Below are positions 37,472-47,400 of a stretch of 59,228 nucleotides of DNA, in pieces. The DNA is from Gallionella sp. (GTDB taxonomy: Bacteria > Pseudomonadota > Gammaproteobacteria > Burkholderiales > Gallionellaceae). How positions within the stretch are numbered: position 1 is the stretch's first letter; every line of letters begins with the position of its first letter. The stretch is from the NCBI GenBank assembly GCA_030652475.1, contig JAUSAO010000033.1, positions 1-59,228 on the forward strand, read 5' to 3'. The translations under genes were made by a program, and so were the position numbers. Under the pieces are notes generated by a model. That model was not told where the DNA came from, did not search any database, and worked only from the letters and a program-made list of their open reading frames with translations.

Positions 37472-40402
37472 ATGATCACATCATTCCATGCGAAATACTT
37501 CGCGCATGAACTTACGCGACGGCATGGAGCCAACGATGTAGGTCGTTTATCACAATCCCTTTTTGACGCCAGCGTTGACCTGAACCCGCACCAGATTGAA
37601 GCTGCCTTATTCGCATTAAAATCCCCGCTGTCCAAGGGCGTTCTGCTTGCCGACGAAGTAGGCTTAGGTAAAACAATTGAGGCAGGCATTGTCCTGTGCC
37701 AATACTGGTCAGAACGCAGGCGACGGTTGTTGGTTATCTGTCCTGCGTCCCTGCGCAAGCAATGGGCGCTGGAACTGGAAGAGAAGTTCAATCTGCCTGC
37801 GGTCGTGCTGGATGCAAAAACCTGGAGCGATACACTCAAAAAAGGTCAATCTCCGCTCAGCCAGAAAACCATCATCATCCTGTCGTATAACTACGCTAAC
37901 AAGATGCGTGATGAACTGAAAGCCATTGCCTGGGATTTGGTGGTCATCGACGAAGCACACAAACTCCGCAACGCCTACCGTGAAAGCAACAAAATCGGGC
38001 AGGGTTTACGCTGGGCGACTGAAGATTGCCGCAAGCTGCTGTTGACCGCGACGCCTCTACAAAACTCATTGATGGAGTTATATGGCTTATCCACCCTGAT
38101 CGACGAACACCTGTTTGGTGATGTGAATGTGTTTCGCAGTCAGTATGTTTCGGCAGGTGGTGATCTGGAGGGTTTGCGGCAGCGGTTGTCAGGGTTTTGT
38201 CGGCGCACTTTGCGCAATCAGGTCACGGAATATATCCGCTACACCGAACGGCGTGCCATCACCCGACCATTCCGTCCCACCGATGCCGAACACCAACTCT
38301 ACGAGGCAGTGAGTGAATTTTTGCTCCGGCCGAACAGCTACGCCATTCCGCATCGCCAGCGACACCTCACCGAACTGATCCTGCGCAAGCTGCTGGCATC
38401 CTCTTCGCTGGCGGTTGCTGGTACGCTGGAGACCATGAAGTTCAGGCTGGAAGCCTTGCGTGATGAGAAAATACAGGATGATCCTGAGTTTGCCGAACAA
38501 CTGATTTCCGAGGAAGACATTGAAGAAGACTTGCTCGATGAAATACTGGATATAGATCCACCCGAAGAAGATGACAATACGTCCCAGCTCACGATTGACC
38601 GGAAGCAGTTAAAAGAAGAAATCGACTTGCTGGCTGAGTTGGTAGCCTGTGCGCGTAATATCGGCACCGACACTAAAACTCGCAACCTGCTGAGTGCGCT
38701 GGAAATCGGTTTTCAGCAAATGGCTACAACTGGCGCGCAACGTAAGGCGCTTATCTTCACCGAATCACGCCGTACCCAGGCTTATCTGAAAGAGTATCTG
38801 GAAGCAAATGGCTATGATGGCCAAGTTGTTCAATTCAGCGGCACCAACAACAGCCCGGAAGCCACGGCTATTTATGAAAACTGGCTCTCGGCCAATCAAG
38901 GCACCGGTCGTATTGCTGGCTCCCGTGACATTGATATTCGCACCGCACTGATTGAGAATTTTCGCGATCAGGCCAGCATTATGATCGCCACTGAAGCGGC
39001 TGCCGAAGGCGTCAATATCCAGTTTTGTTCGCTGGTCATCAACTACGATCTGCCTTGGAATCCGCAGCGGGTGGAGCAGCGGATAGGTCGCTGTCATCGT
39101 TATGGGCAACAACATGACGTAGTTGTTATCAACTTCCTCAACGAGCGTAACGAGGCTGATCGTCGCGTCTTGGAGCTGCTGACCGAAAAATTTAACCTGT
39201 TCAATGGCGTTTTTGGTGCGTCCAATGACGTTCTGGGTAGCATTGAATCTGGTGTGGATTTTGAAAAACGCATCCTGTCTATATATCAGGAATGTCGTAC
39301 GCCCGCAGAAATTGATATTGCCTTTAAAACACTGCAAGCGGAAATGGACGAGCGTATTCAGTCGCGCATGACCGACACCCGCAAAATGCTACTCGAAAAT
39401 TTCGATGAAGATGTGCATGAGCGACTGCGCCTTCAGTTGAGCGATGCAAAAACCCAGCTTGATCGTTTTAGTAAACGCTTCTGGTCGCTCACCCACTTCA
39501 TGCTGCGTGAACGGGCGCAATTTGACGATGCCGCACTGGCTTTTGATCTTAGTAAATCGCCTGCACAACATATCGCGGCAGGGCGTTATCACCTTATATC
39601 CAAATCAACACCCGGTGCAAATAAGTCCCAGTCACTGGAAATGGATGAGGCCAAGGGGTTGGTTCAAGAGGCTCGTGCAGAATACGGCGCATTTCTTTAC
39701 CGCCTCTCACACCCTTTGGGTGAATTTGTCATCGACCAGGCTAAATCGCTGGACACGCCACCTGCACACATCGTTTTTAATGTCAGCCAACACCCCGCAC
39801 GTCTGCATATGATCGAAGCACTGCGCGGTAAACATGGCTATCTGGCCCTGACCGCGTTTGCGATTGAAAGTTATGAGCGTGAAGAGCATCTGCTTTTCTC
39901 CGCTATTGATGAGCAAGGGCTACCTTTGGAGCAGGAAGCCTGCGAAAAGTTATTCAATTGCATGGCTGAAAATACAGGTCCGGCTAATGTACCTGAGTCG
40001 ATTAGCCAAAGATTGGCTGCCGAGGCGCAGCGACACAGCAAAGCGACCATCAGTCTATCTTTGGAAGCCAATAATCAGCACTTCAACGAAGCGCGTGAAA
40101 AACTGGAAAAGTGGGCGGATGATCTGGTGCTGGCTGCTGAGAAATCGTTGAAGGACACTAAAGAGCAAATAAAAATCTTTCAACGACAAGCCAGACTCGC
40201 TACCAGCCTTGATGAGCAGCATGAAATCCAGCAAAAAATACAGAAGCTTGAAAAGCAGCAACGACGCCAGCGGCAAGAGATTTTTCAGGTCGAAGACAAT
40301 ATCATCGAAAAGCGCGATGGCCTGATAGAATCGCTGGAACGTCGCCTCACCCAAAAAACTGAATCGAAACGCCTATTCACTATTGAATGGCAGGTAATAT
40401 AA
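37472..40402 (+). CDS. SNF2-family DEAH helicase/ATPase of defence island
   Basis: This 976-residue SNF2-type (RapA-like) translocase has motif I DEVGLGKT at 61-68, Ia PASLRKQW, motif II DEAH at 160-163 and motif III LTATPLQN. Motif V is ATEAAAEGVNIQ and motif VI QRIGRCHRYGQ. The last ~130 residues are a charged coiled coil (EKSLKDTKEQIKIFQRQARL onward). An acidic insert (about 345-370) separates the two RecA-like lobes. It is the first gene of the island and should move on DNA for the restriction machinery. No nuclease motif is seen in it. The start lacks a good Shine-Dalgarno, but MITSFHAKYFAHELTRR looks like the natural N-terminus. Confidence 0.9.
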   Translation: MITSFHAKYFAHELTRRHGANDVGRLSQSLFDASVDLNPHQIEAALFALKSPLSKGVLLADEVGLGKTIEAGIVLCQYWSERRRRLLVICPASLRKQWALELEEKFNLPAVVLDAKTWSDTLKKGQSPLSQKTIIILSYNYANKMRDELKAIAWDLVVIDEAHKLRNAYRESNKIGQGLRWATEDCRKLLLTATPLQNSLMELYGLSTLIDEHLFGDVNVFRSQYVSAGGDLEGLRQRLSGFCRRTLRNQVTEYIRYTERRAITRPFRPTDAEHQLYEAVSEFLLRPNSYAIPHRQRHLTELILRKLLASSSLAVAGTLETMKFRLEALRDEKIQDDPEFAEQLISEEDIEEDLLDEILDIDPPEEDDNTSQLTIDRKQLKEEIDLLAELVACARNIGTDTKTRNLLSALEIGFQQMATTGAQRKALIFTESRRTQAYLKEYLEANGYDGQVVQFSGTNNSPEATAIYENWLSANQGTGRIAGSRDIDIRTALIENFRDQASIMIATEAAAEGVNIQFCSLVINYDLPWNPQRVEQRIGRCHRYGQQHDVVVINFLNERNEADRRVLELLTEKFNLFNGVFGASNDVLGSIESGVDFEKRILSIYQECRTPAEIDIAFKTLQAEMDERIQSRMTDTRKMLLENFDEDVHERLRLQLSDAKTQLDRFSKRFWSLTHFMLRERAQFDDAALAFDLSKSPAQHIAAGRYHLISKSTPGANKSQSLEMDEAKGLVQEARAEYGAFLYRLSHPLGEFVIDQAKSLDTPPAHIVFNVSQHPARLHMIEALRGKHGYLALTAFAIESYEREEHLLFSAIDEQGLPLEQEACEKLFNCMAENTGPANVPESISQRLAAEAQRHSKATISLSLEANNQHFNEAREKLEKWADDLVLAAEKSLKDTKEQIKIFQRQARLATSLDEQHEIQQKIQKLEKQQRRQRQEIFQVEDNIIEKRDGLIESLERRLTQKTESKRLFTIEWQVI

Positions 40403-40482
40403 GTTGTCGGTTGTCGGTTTTCAGACCGAACGCCGAAAACTGAACACTGAAAACTTTTTGATGTTCAGAAAAGGGTAATGGT
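40403..40482. repeat. Degenerate GAAAACTGA-type repeats left of the four-helix-bundle gene
   Basis: Short, imperfect tandem units (GTCGGTTGTCGGTTTTCAG, then GCCGAAAACTGAACACTGAA) fill the gap between the helicase stop and the small gene. Similar units occur on the other side (40855-40944). Confidence 0.55.
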
Positions 40483-40854
40483 ATGTATCATTCATTTGAG
40501 GAATTAGACGTATGGAAGCGGGCATGTACTCTTGCAGTACGTTTTTACGAAGTGTTGAAAGAATGCAGAGACTATGGACTCAAGGATCAAATGCAACGTG
40601 CGGCCGTTTCAATTCCATCAAATATTGCTGAGGGAGCAGAACGTGGTGGCAGGGATTTTGTTCGTTTTATCTCCATCGCCCGTGGTTCTGCGGCAGAACT
40701 TCGCACACAAGTGTATATCGCCCGTAAGGTAGGAATAATCGAAGAAACCATTGCGATGGAATTGGTTGAGGAACTCAAACATGTTTCCAGAATGTTGACA
40801 GGTCTAGCCAAGTCTGTCGTTCCTGAGACACCGGCACAGAAACCCAAAAATTAA
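40483..40854 (+). CDS. Four-helix-bundle protein (S23/IVS family)
   Basis: This 123-residue protein belongs to the four-helix-bundle family first found in 23S rRNA intervening sequences and related to the Avd protein. It starts with FEELDVWKRACTLAVRFYE, has QMQRAAVSIPSNIAEGAERG at its centre and ends with a Pro/Lys-rich tail. Members often sit as passengers within other gene clusters, flanked by short GAAAACTGA-like repeats as seen here. Its role is unknown: it may be a partner of the island proteins or a separate small mobile unit. Confidence 0.88.
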   Translation: MYHSFEELDVWKRACTLAVRFYEVLKECRDYGLKDQMQRAAVSIPSNIAEGAERGGRDFVRFISIARGSAAELRTQVYIARKVGIIEETIAMELVEELKHVSRMLTGLAKSVVPETPAQKPKN

Positions 40855-40944
40855 AACCGAAAACTGAAACCCGACATCTGAAAACGTCCGTCTGAAACCC
40901 GAAACCATAAATCCGAAACCTGAACCACCGAAAACCGAAATCTT
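40855..40944. repeat. Degenerate CCGAAAACTGAAA-type repeats right of the four-helix-bundle gene
   Basis: About seven imperfect units of the form (C)CGAAANCTGAAA run from the stop of the small gene to the methyltransferase ATG. They mirror the repeats on its left side. The ribosome site for the methyltransferase is not obvious inside them. Confidence 0.55.
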
Positions 40945-43900
40945 ATGTCCAAATACGACGACCTCGTTAAGAAACTGAAAGAAATATTCCAAATTGACCG
41001 TCCTGAACTGGATTTTGGCGTCTATCGCATCCTCAATGCCCGTGTGGGCGAGATTAACGATTATCTGGAAAATCGTCTCAAAGCCAAAGTGGTTGAAAGT
41101 CTGGCAGCCTCTGGTGCTGCAAATGCGGCTGGGCTACAGAAGGAATTGCATGAGAAAGAAGCGCAATACCGTGCCGACGGCATTGATCCTGATAGCGTGC
41201 CCAAGGTGCGTGAGTTAAGACAGAAGCTGGCTGGCTATGGTGTAGGCACATCCGAACACGAAAATGCCGTGTTCACCCATCTGCTTACTTTTTTCTCGCG
41301 CTACTACGACAGCGGAGACTTCATCAGCCAGCGTCGCTACAAGGGTGACACCTACGCCATTCCCTATGCGGGTGAAGAAGTGGTGCTGCACTGGGCGAAT
41401 AAAGATCAGTATTACACCAAGAGCGGCGAAAACTTTTCCAACTACGCTTTTAAGCTGGAAGATGGGCGCAGCGTGCGTTTTCGTCTGGTAGCGGCAGACA
41501 CGGCCAAAGACAATCGCAAGGACAACGACAAGGAACGCCGTTTTGTATTGATTGAGCCACACACCCGTACCATCACCGATGATGAAGGTGACGAATATCA
41601 GGAAGAACTACTGCCGGTGACAGAAGAGCACGGTGAACTCGTACTGCGCTTTGAATACAAGGCCATGCCCAAAGGCACAAAGCAGGATGCACTGGTGCTT
41701 GATGCCGTCAAAACTACCCTCGACATTTGTAGGTCGGGATTCATCCCGACAACCGGCGCCAATCAAGAAAGCGTCGGGATAAATCCCGACCTACACGCTG
41801 CGGTTGACTGGCACGCTGCTCTTTCCAAGCGTGAACCCACCGAGAAAAACCCGCAACGCACTTTGCTGGAAAAATGCCTCGCCAGCTATACCACCAAAAA
41901 CACGGCGGATTACTTCATTCACAAGGATTTAGGCGGTTTTTTGCGTCGCGAGCTGGATTTCTACATCAAGAACGAAGTCATGCACTTGGATGATGTGCAG
42001 AATGCCGAAAAGTTTGCCGACATCGAAAAGAACCTGCGCCTGATTCAAACCCTGCGTGCCATCGCGCTGGACTTGGTGACCTTCCTGGCGCAACTGGAAG
42101 ACTTCCAGAAGAAACTCTGGCTGAAGAAAAAGTTCGTCGTGGCTACGCACTATTGCATCACACTCGACCGCGTGCCGGAAAGCCTTTATTCCGTGATTGC
42201 CGCCAACCCACTGCAATGGGAGCAGTGGGGCAAGCTGGGGATGCTGGAAGACAACAAAGCCGACTTGTTCAATCAGGATAAGGCGGGCAGCGTCGAATAC
42301 CTGAAGGCGCATCCTTTCCTGATGGCGGACACCGCCCTGTTTGATGCCGCGTTCAAATCTGCCATGCTGGCAGCGGTGGATAGTCTGGATGAAAGCCTCG
42401 ATGGGTTGCTGATCCACGGGGACAATTTTCAGGTGCTGAGTCTGTTACAGGAGAGGTATCGGGATCAGGTGAAGTGCATCTATATTGATCCACCTTACAA
42501 TACTGAAGCAAATGCTATTTTGTATAAAAATAGTTATAAACATTCATCTTGGTTGTCGTTGATGTTTTCACGACTAGAGATAGCCAAAACTTACGAAAAA
42601 TTGGAATCTAGTGTTTCAGTAATTGCAATTGATCAGGCGGAGCAGCACAGATTAACTGAAATTTTTTCAATAATTAATAGTGAAAAGCAAATTTCAATAG
42701 TATCTGTTATACATAATCCTGGCGGCACTATGAGCAATAATATTTCTGCCACAGGAGAGTTTGCATTATTTTCATATGATGATTCTAAAAAAGTACTTGG
42801 GAAAGAAAATAGAACTGATAACCCTGATATTCGTGATTTAATGAATACGGCTAAAGGGAATGCTGGTTCTTATCTGCGATGTACAAGTAAAACATCCTTT
42901 TATCCAATATTTGTGAAGGATATGAAAATAATTGGTTTCGGTGATATTTGTAATGTGGATTTTCATCCTAGTGGACGAAATGTTAAGAGAGATAATGGAG
43001 TTATTGAAGTTTATCCCATTGATAATGATGGGGTTGAGAGAAAGTGGGTTTTATCACGAGATAGTATAGTCAATCACGGTTCTGAGCTTCGTCTTAAGTT
43101 GAACAAAAAAACTGGTGAAGTAAGAGTTGAAAGGGTTAAATCGGAGATTAATTATAAAACCATTTGGATTGATGGAAAATATAGTGCGAAAAAATATGGA
43201 ACTGAACTTCTTGGAGACCTTCTACCGATTACTAGAAGTATCCCACCCTTATATCCAAAATCTATTCATTTAGTAAAAGACTGCCTTCATGCTGCCAGCG
43301 GAAATGATTTAAGCGCTGTTGTTTTGGATTATTTTGCAGGCTCTGGCACAACTGGTCATGCGGTCATAAATCTAAATCGTGCTGACAGTGGTCATCGAAA
43401 ATATATACTAGTCGAACAGGGAGAGTATTTTGATACTGTGACAAAACCTCGTATTCAGAAGGTTGCTTATTCTGCCGACTGGAAAGACGGTAAAGCCACA
43501 GCCACGCAGACGGGCATATCACATGCCTTCAAAGTGCTGAAAATTGAAAGCTACGAAGACACGCTGAACAATCTGCAACTGCGCCGCAGTGAAGCGCAGC
43601 AAAGCCTGCTCGACACGCTGCCGGAAACAGCCCGTGAAGATTACCTGCTGCGCTATCTGCTGGACATTGAAAGCCGTGGCTCGCTGTTGTCGGTGGAGCA
43701 GTTCAACCAGCCGTTTGATTGCAAGCTGAAAGTGGCGGTGGATTCGGCGGGTGCATATGAAGAGCGCGGCATTGATCTGGTGGAAACCTTCAATTATCTG
43801 ATCGGCCTGCGCGTGAAGCATATCGACATGCAGCGGGATAAGGGTTTCGTGGCGGTCACCGGCTGGCTGCCTACGGGTGAGAAAACGCTGGTGTTGTGGC

Positions 43901-44124
43901 GCGACGTTGAACAGGTCGATTACGAAACCTTGAACCGCCTGTGCGATAAGCTGGCGATTAACCCAGCGGACAGTGAATTCGAGATCGTCTATATCAACGG
44001 CGACCACAATATCCCCGCCGTATTCGTAAGTCTCGAAGCCGAAGGCGGCATGACCAAAACCTTGAAGCTGCGCCAGATCGAACCGGAATTCCTGAGCCGT
44101 ATGTTCGCGGTGGAAGCCCAGTAA
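40945..44124 (+). CDS. Type III-like (beta-class) DNA adenine methyltransferase
   Basis: This 1059-residue site-specific DNA methyltransferase has motif IV DPPY at 515-518, which precedes motif I DYFAGSGTTGHAV at 795-807. This is the beta-class order of type III Mod enzymes, methylating adenine N6. The recognition region lies between them. It is much longer than an ordinary Mod (about 650) because of a ~500-residue N-terminal part with a helical start (YDDLVKKLKEIFQIDRPELD), and a C-terminal domain ends EPEFLSRMFAVEAQ. A 22-codon repeat is inserted at about 262-283. Bases of about 42484-43470 are AT-rich, unlike the rest of the gene. It should set the island's target sequence together with the downstream helicase-nuclease. 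Confidence 0.92.
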   Translation: MSKYDDLVKKLKEIFQIDRPELDFGVYRILNARVGEINDYLENRLKAKVVESLAASGAANAAGLQKELHEKEAQYRADGIDPDSVPKVRELRQKLAGYGVGTSEHENAVFTHLLTFFSRYYDSGDFISQRRYKGDTYAIPYAGEEVVLHWANKDQYYTKSGENFSNYAFKLEDGRSVRFRLVAADTAKDNRKDNDKERRFVLIEPHTRTITDDEGDEYQEELLPVTEEHGELVLRFEYKAMPKGTKQDALVLDAVKTTLDICRSGFIPTTGANQESVGINPDLHAAVDWHAALSKREPTEKNPQRTLLEKCLASYTTKNTADYFIHKDLGGFLRRELDFYIKNEVMHLDDVQNAEKFADIEKNLRLIQTLRAIALDLVTFLAQLEDFQKKLWLKKKFVVATHYCITLDRVPESLYSVIAANPLQWEQWGKLGMLEDNKADLFNQDKAGSVEYLKAHPFLMADTALFDAAFKSAMLAAVDSLDESLDGLLIHGDNFQVLSLLQERYRDQVKCIYIDPPYNTEANAILYKNSYKHSSWLSLMFSRLEIAKTYEKLESSVSVIAIDQAEQHRLTEIFSIINSEKQISIVSVIHNPGGTMSNNISATGEFALFSYDDSKKVLGKENRTDNPDIRDLMNTAKGNAGSYLRCTSKTSFYPIFVKDMKIIGFGDICNVDFHPSGRNVKRDNGVIEVYPIDNDGVERKWVLSRDSIVNHGSELRLKLNKKTGEVRVERVKSEINYKTIWIDGKYSAKKYGTELLGDLLPITRSIPPLYPKSIHLVKDCLHAASGNDLSAVVLDYFAGSGTTGHAVINLNRADSGHRKYILVEQGEYFDTVTKPRIQKVAYSADWKDGKATATQTGISHAFKVLKIESYEDTLNNLQLRRSEAQQSLLDTLPETAREDYLLRYLLDIESRGSLLSVEQFNQPFDCKLKVAVDSAGAYEERGIDLVETFNYLIGLRVKHIDMQRDKGFVAVTGWLPTGEKTLVLWRDVEQVDYETLNRLCDKLAINPADSEFEIVYINGDHNIPAVFVSLEAEGGMTKTLKLRQIEPEFLSRMFAVEAQ
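41729..41794. repeat. GTAGGTCGGGAT-type hairpin repeat inserted in frame in the methyltransferase gene
   Basis: The outer arms start GTAGGTCGGGATTCATCC (41729) and end ATCCCGACCTAC (41794). They are inverted copies with one mismatch in 22. The insert is 66 bp, exactly 22 codons, adding CRSGFIPTTGAN and QESVGINPDL to the protein. The family is common as an intergenic repeat in proteobacteria. Confidence 0.8.
42484..43470. other. AT-rich replaced segment covering methyltransferase core and recognition domain
   Basis: GC falls sharply here. Hand counts give 20% for 42661-42720 and 35% for 43081-43140, against 53% for 42121-42180. The shift starts just before the DPPY codons and ends shortly after the FAGSG motif. 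It marks replacement of the catalytic core plus target-recognition region by recombination with a distant relative. Confidence 0.8.
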
Positions 44125-44126
44125 CC

Positions 44127-44411
44127 ATGAATAAAAAATCGGTTCCTGCTCTTTCTGTTGACCTGCTGGTAAGTGCCATCGGTCAGTTTCATGCCGAAAT
44201 GACGGCACGGGTCTCGCGAGCACTGGCAGTTGTTGCAAATTTTGCAACAACTGAAACACGGTCCAATTTTCCACTTGAAAAAATATTTTTCAATCATTGG
44301 CAGTTTTATTTATCGTACCCGCAGATTGTGGAGTCACTGTCTCCATTATTGCGGGCCGAATTTAGCATCTCGGCAAAAGAAAATCTATCTCAGTTGGGCG
44401 ATCAACCATGA
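44127..44411 (+). CDS. Small coupled protein of unknown function
   Basis: I do not recognise this 94-residue protein with confidence. It starts two bases after the methyltransferase stop and overlaps the helicase-nuclease start by four bases, so it is probably a real, coupled gene. It has no signal peptide or membrane segment. The C-terminal half (HWQFYLSYPQIVESLSPLL) faintly recalls the N-terminal part of DUF1016/YhcG-type proteins; this is weak. A perfect hairpin sits inside it at 44227-44253. It could be a specificity or assembly subunit, an inhibitor, or a remnant. Confidence 0.6.
   Translation: MNKKSVPALSVDLLVSAIGQFHAEMTARVSRALAVVANFATTETRSNFPLEKIFFNHWQFYLSYPQIVESLSPLLRAEFSISAKENLSQLGDQP
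44227..44253. repeat. Perfect intragenic hairpin in the small ORF
   Basis: CAGTTGTTGCA and TGCAACAACTG form a perfect 11-bp inverted repeat around AATTT, about 155 bp before the helicase-nuclease start. It encodes VVANFATT. It could fold in the message and tune downstream expression, or be a protein-binding site. Confidence 0.6.
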
Positions 44412-47400
44412 GTAGCTTCCACAAACAACTCGTGCTCAATCAGTGGATGATGGGGTTTTTCAAGGGCGGCAGCTTGTCTGCGCTGAAAATCCGTTTGGGT
44501 GAAGATCGGCATGAGGGCATAGACGAGGACGGGCAAAGCGGATTTTTCCATGAGTTGCAGCAAAATTTGTTTCAGGTGGATCGGATCAGTGAGCAAGATT
44601 TGCGGCGTTACGACCTGAACATCGTGCAGCATTGGAATGCCATCACCGAACAGCGCAACAAGGTTGAAGGCACCGTGCTCAACATGAAGTACTTCCAGTA
44701 TCTCTCGCTGCTGTTCACCGAGATCTATCTGGACTGGTATTTCAACCACCGCCAGCAATTGCTGGATGGTTTGAATGAGGCAATGCAGGCATATAACGCC
44801 GAGTTGCCAGCTAAAAACAAAGCCGAACATTGCTTTCAGCCTTTCGATGCGGATGAACTGAACAAGCTGGCGTTCTGGAACGCCACTGGCAGCGGCAAGA
44901 CGCTGCTGTTGCACGTCAACATCAAGCAGTATCTGCATTACTTCCAGAACGGTCAAAAAGACGCGTATCCAGATAAGATCATTTTGCTCACACCCAACGA
45001 AGGCTTGTCGCGACAGCATTTAGCAGAATTGCAGCTCTCCGGCTTTGGCTTCTGCCGCCTGTTCGATAAAAACCGCAGTGGCGTGTTTAGAGGCACAGTT
45101 GAGCTTATCGACATCAACAAGCTTGGCGATGAGATGGGCGACAAGACGGTCGCGGTAGAAGCCTTCGAGGGGAATAATCTGGTGCTGGTGGATGAAGGGC
45201 ATCGCGGCACGGGAACGGCAGCCGGTGCATGGATGAGTCGTCGTGAAGCACTGGTGCGGGGCGGCTTCGCCTTTGAGTATTCCGCCACCTTTGGTCAGGC
45301 GGTAGCAAAGGGCTTGACGGTTCTCAAGGCTGAGGAAGAAATACGCAAGAAAAAAGCAAAAGTGCTGTTTGATACAACCAACCTGAAAAAACTGGATGAT
45401 GATCAAAAGCAGCAGTTGATGCTGACCGGCGACGATAAACGTAGGGCGCGCACTATGGCGACGCGGGAAATTTACGCCAAAAGTATCCTGTTCGACTACT
45501 CGTACAAGTTTTTCTACGAGGATGGTTACGGCAAGGAATCGCTGATTCTCAATCTAAAGGACGAGGATTACACCCAGGAAGATACGGCACGGCAATACTT
45601 TACCGCCTGTCTGCTGAGCTTTTATCAGCAGCAATACCTGTGGAGCACGAACCGCGACAAGCTGACCGATTTTAATATTGAAAAGCCGTTGTGGATCTTT
45701 GTCGGCAATACCGTGTCGGGTGAAGATTCCGATATTTTGAATGTGCTGAGATTTTTGGCGGGATTTTTGAATGACGAGGCAAAAACCAAGCAGTGGCTGA
45801 AGGATTTACTGGCCAATACTGCGCGCTTGATCGATGCCAAAGGACGGAATATTTTTCATGATCGCTTTGCGCCCTTGATGGAATTCAATGCTGATGAGGT
45901 CTATGCGGACATTCTCAAGAAGCTTTTCAATGCCGATGCAAAGCAACGCTTGAAGGTGGTCAATCTGAAGAGCAGCAAAGGTGAGCTGGCGCTGCGTGTG
46001 GGTGAAGCAGAACCGTTTGGCCTGATCAATATCGGTGATGATGCCGGTTTTTTTAAGGAAGCTGAAAAGATTGAGAATCTGGCATTGTTTGATACCGAGG
46101 CAGATGACTTTGGTGGTTCGATGTTTGGCACGCTCAACAGTCGTGAAAGTCAGCTGCATGTGCTGATTGGCTCGCGAAAGTTTACCGAAGGCTGGAGCAG
46201 TTGGCGCGTGTCCACTATGGGCTTGCTCAATATGGGTAAGGGCGAAGGCTCGCAAATCATCCAGTTGTTTGGACGCGGCGTGCGCTTGAAGGGTAAGGAG
46301 TATTCACTCAAACGCAGTACGTCGGCACAACGTCCAAAAGGGGTGCATCTTGAGCGGTTGGAAACGCTGAATATCTTCGGCGTGAATGCCGGGTACATGG
46401 CCTCCTTCAAGGAATATCTGAAAGAAGAAGGTGTTACGCCGCCGGATGAGATGATTCAGTTGGATTTTGAAACGCGCCCTAATCTGCCAAAGAGCAAGCT
46501 CAAGACGCTGGCGCTGAAAGACGGCTACAAGGACAACCAGATCAAGGGTTTTAAGCGCACGCACTTTCCGTGGCTATACGAAGTGCCAGCAGAGTTTGCA
46601 GGCAAGATCAAGGATGCTCATATCGAGCTGGATTTGTATCCAAAAATCGAGGCGATGGCGGCGGGAAAAACTCTCGATGGCACCGGGCCAATTATCAATG
46701 TTCGGCAAACCGGAAAAATTGCCGGTGCCACAATGGCGCTGTTCGATTTCGACAGGATTTACTTGGGGGTGCAGGAATTCAAGCAATTGCGCAGTTGGAG
46801 TAACTTGCGTCTCACGCGTTCTCGCCTGGTCGATTTTTGCCTGACGCAGAGCGATTGGTACACGCTTTATATTCCACCCGCCGAGCTGACTATTTTCAAC
46901 ATTGCCGATATCGCCAAGCAGGAAGATATACTCATCAGACTTTTGCAAGACTATACCGACCGGTTTTACAAGTCACTAAAAACGGCTTACGAAGGCCAGT
47001 TCTACGACATCGTGAGCGTGGATAAAGACGATGACTCGCTGCTCAAGGTGTATCACTTCGATATCGACAACACTGAAGACGGGGAAGCCTACGAGAAGAA
47101 GATCAGGGCGCTTCAGGTGTTGGTAAAGGATGGAAAGTTAGGCGAGGCCAGTCAGTGGAATGCTGGCCAGATGGTCGCTATCTGTTTTGATCATCATCTT
47201 TATTACCCGTGGTTTGCTACCCAATCGGGTGAATCCCTTAATGATGGCATCGTGCCGCTAAAAATGCGCCCGCTTGCGTTTGATGCGCCCAGTGAAGTTC
47301 AGTTTGTGCGTGACCTTGAAGCATTCCATAAGTCGGAGTCTGGAAAGAAAATAATTGGCAAGCGCAGTCTTTACCTTCTGCGTAATGCCGACACAAAAGC

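Noticed and set aside
40403..40944. CRISPR array
   Set aside because: The GAAAACTGA-like units are degenerate, closely packed and lack uniform spacers.
44127..44411. Firm assignment of the small protein to the DUF1016/YhcG nuclease family
   Set aside because: Only a short stretch (QFYLSYPQIVESLS) looks similar, and the protein lacks the C-terminal nuclease domain.
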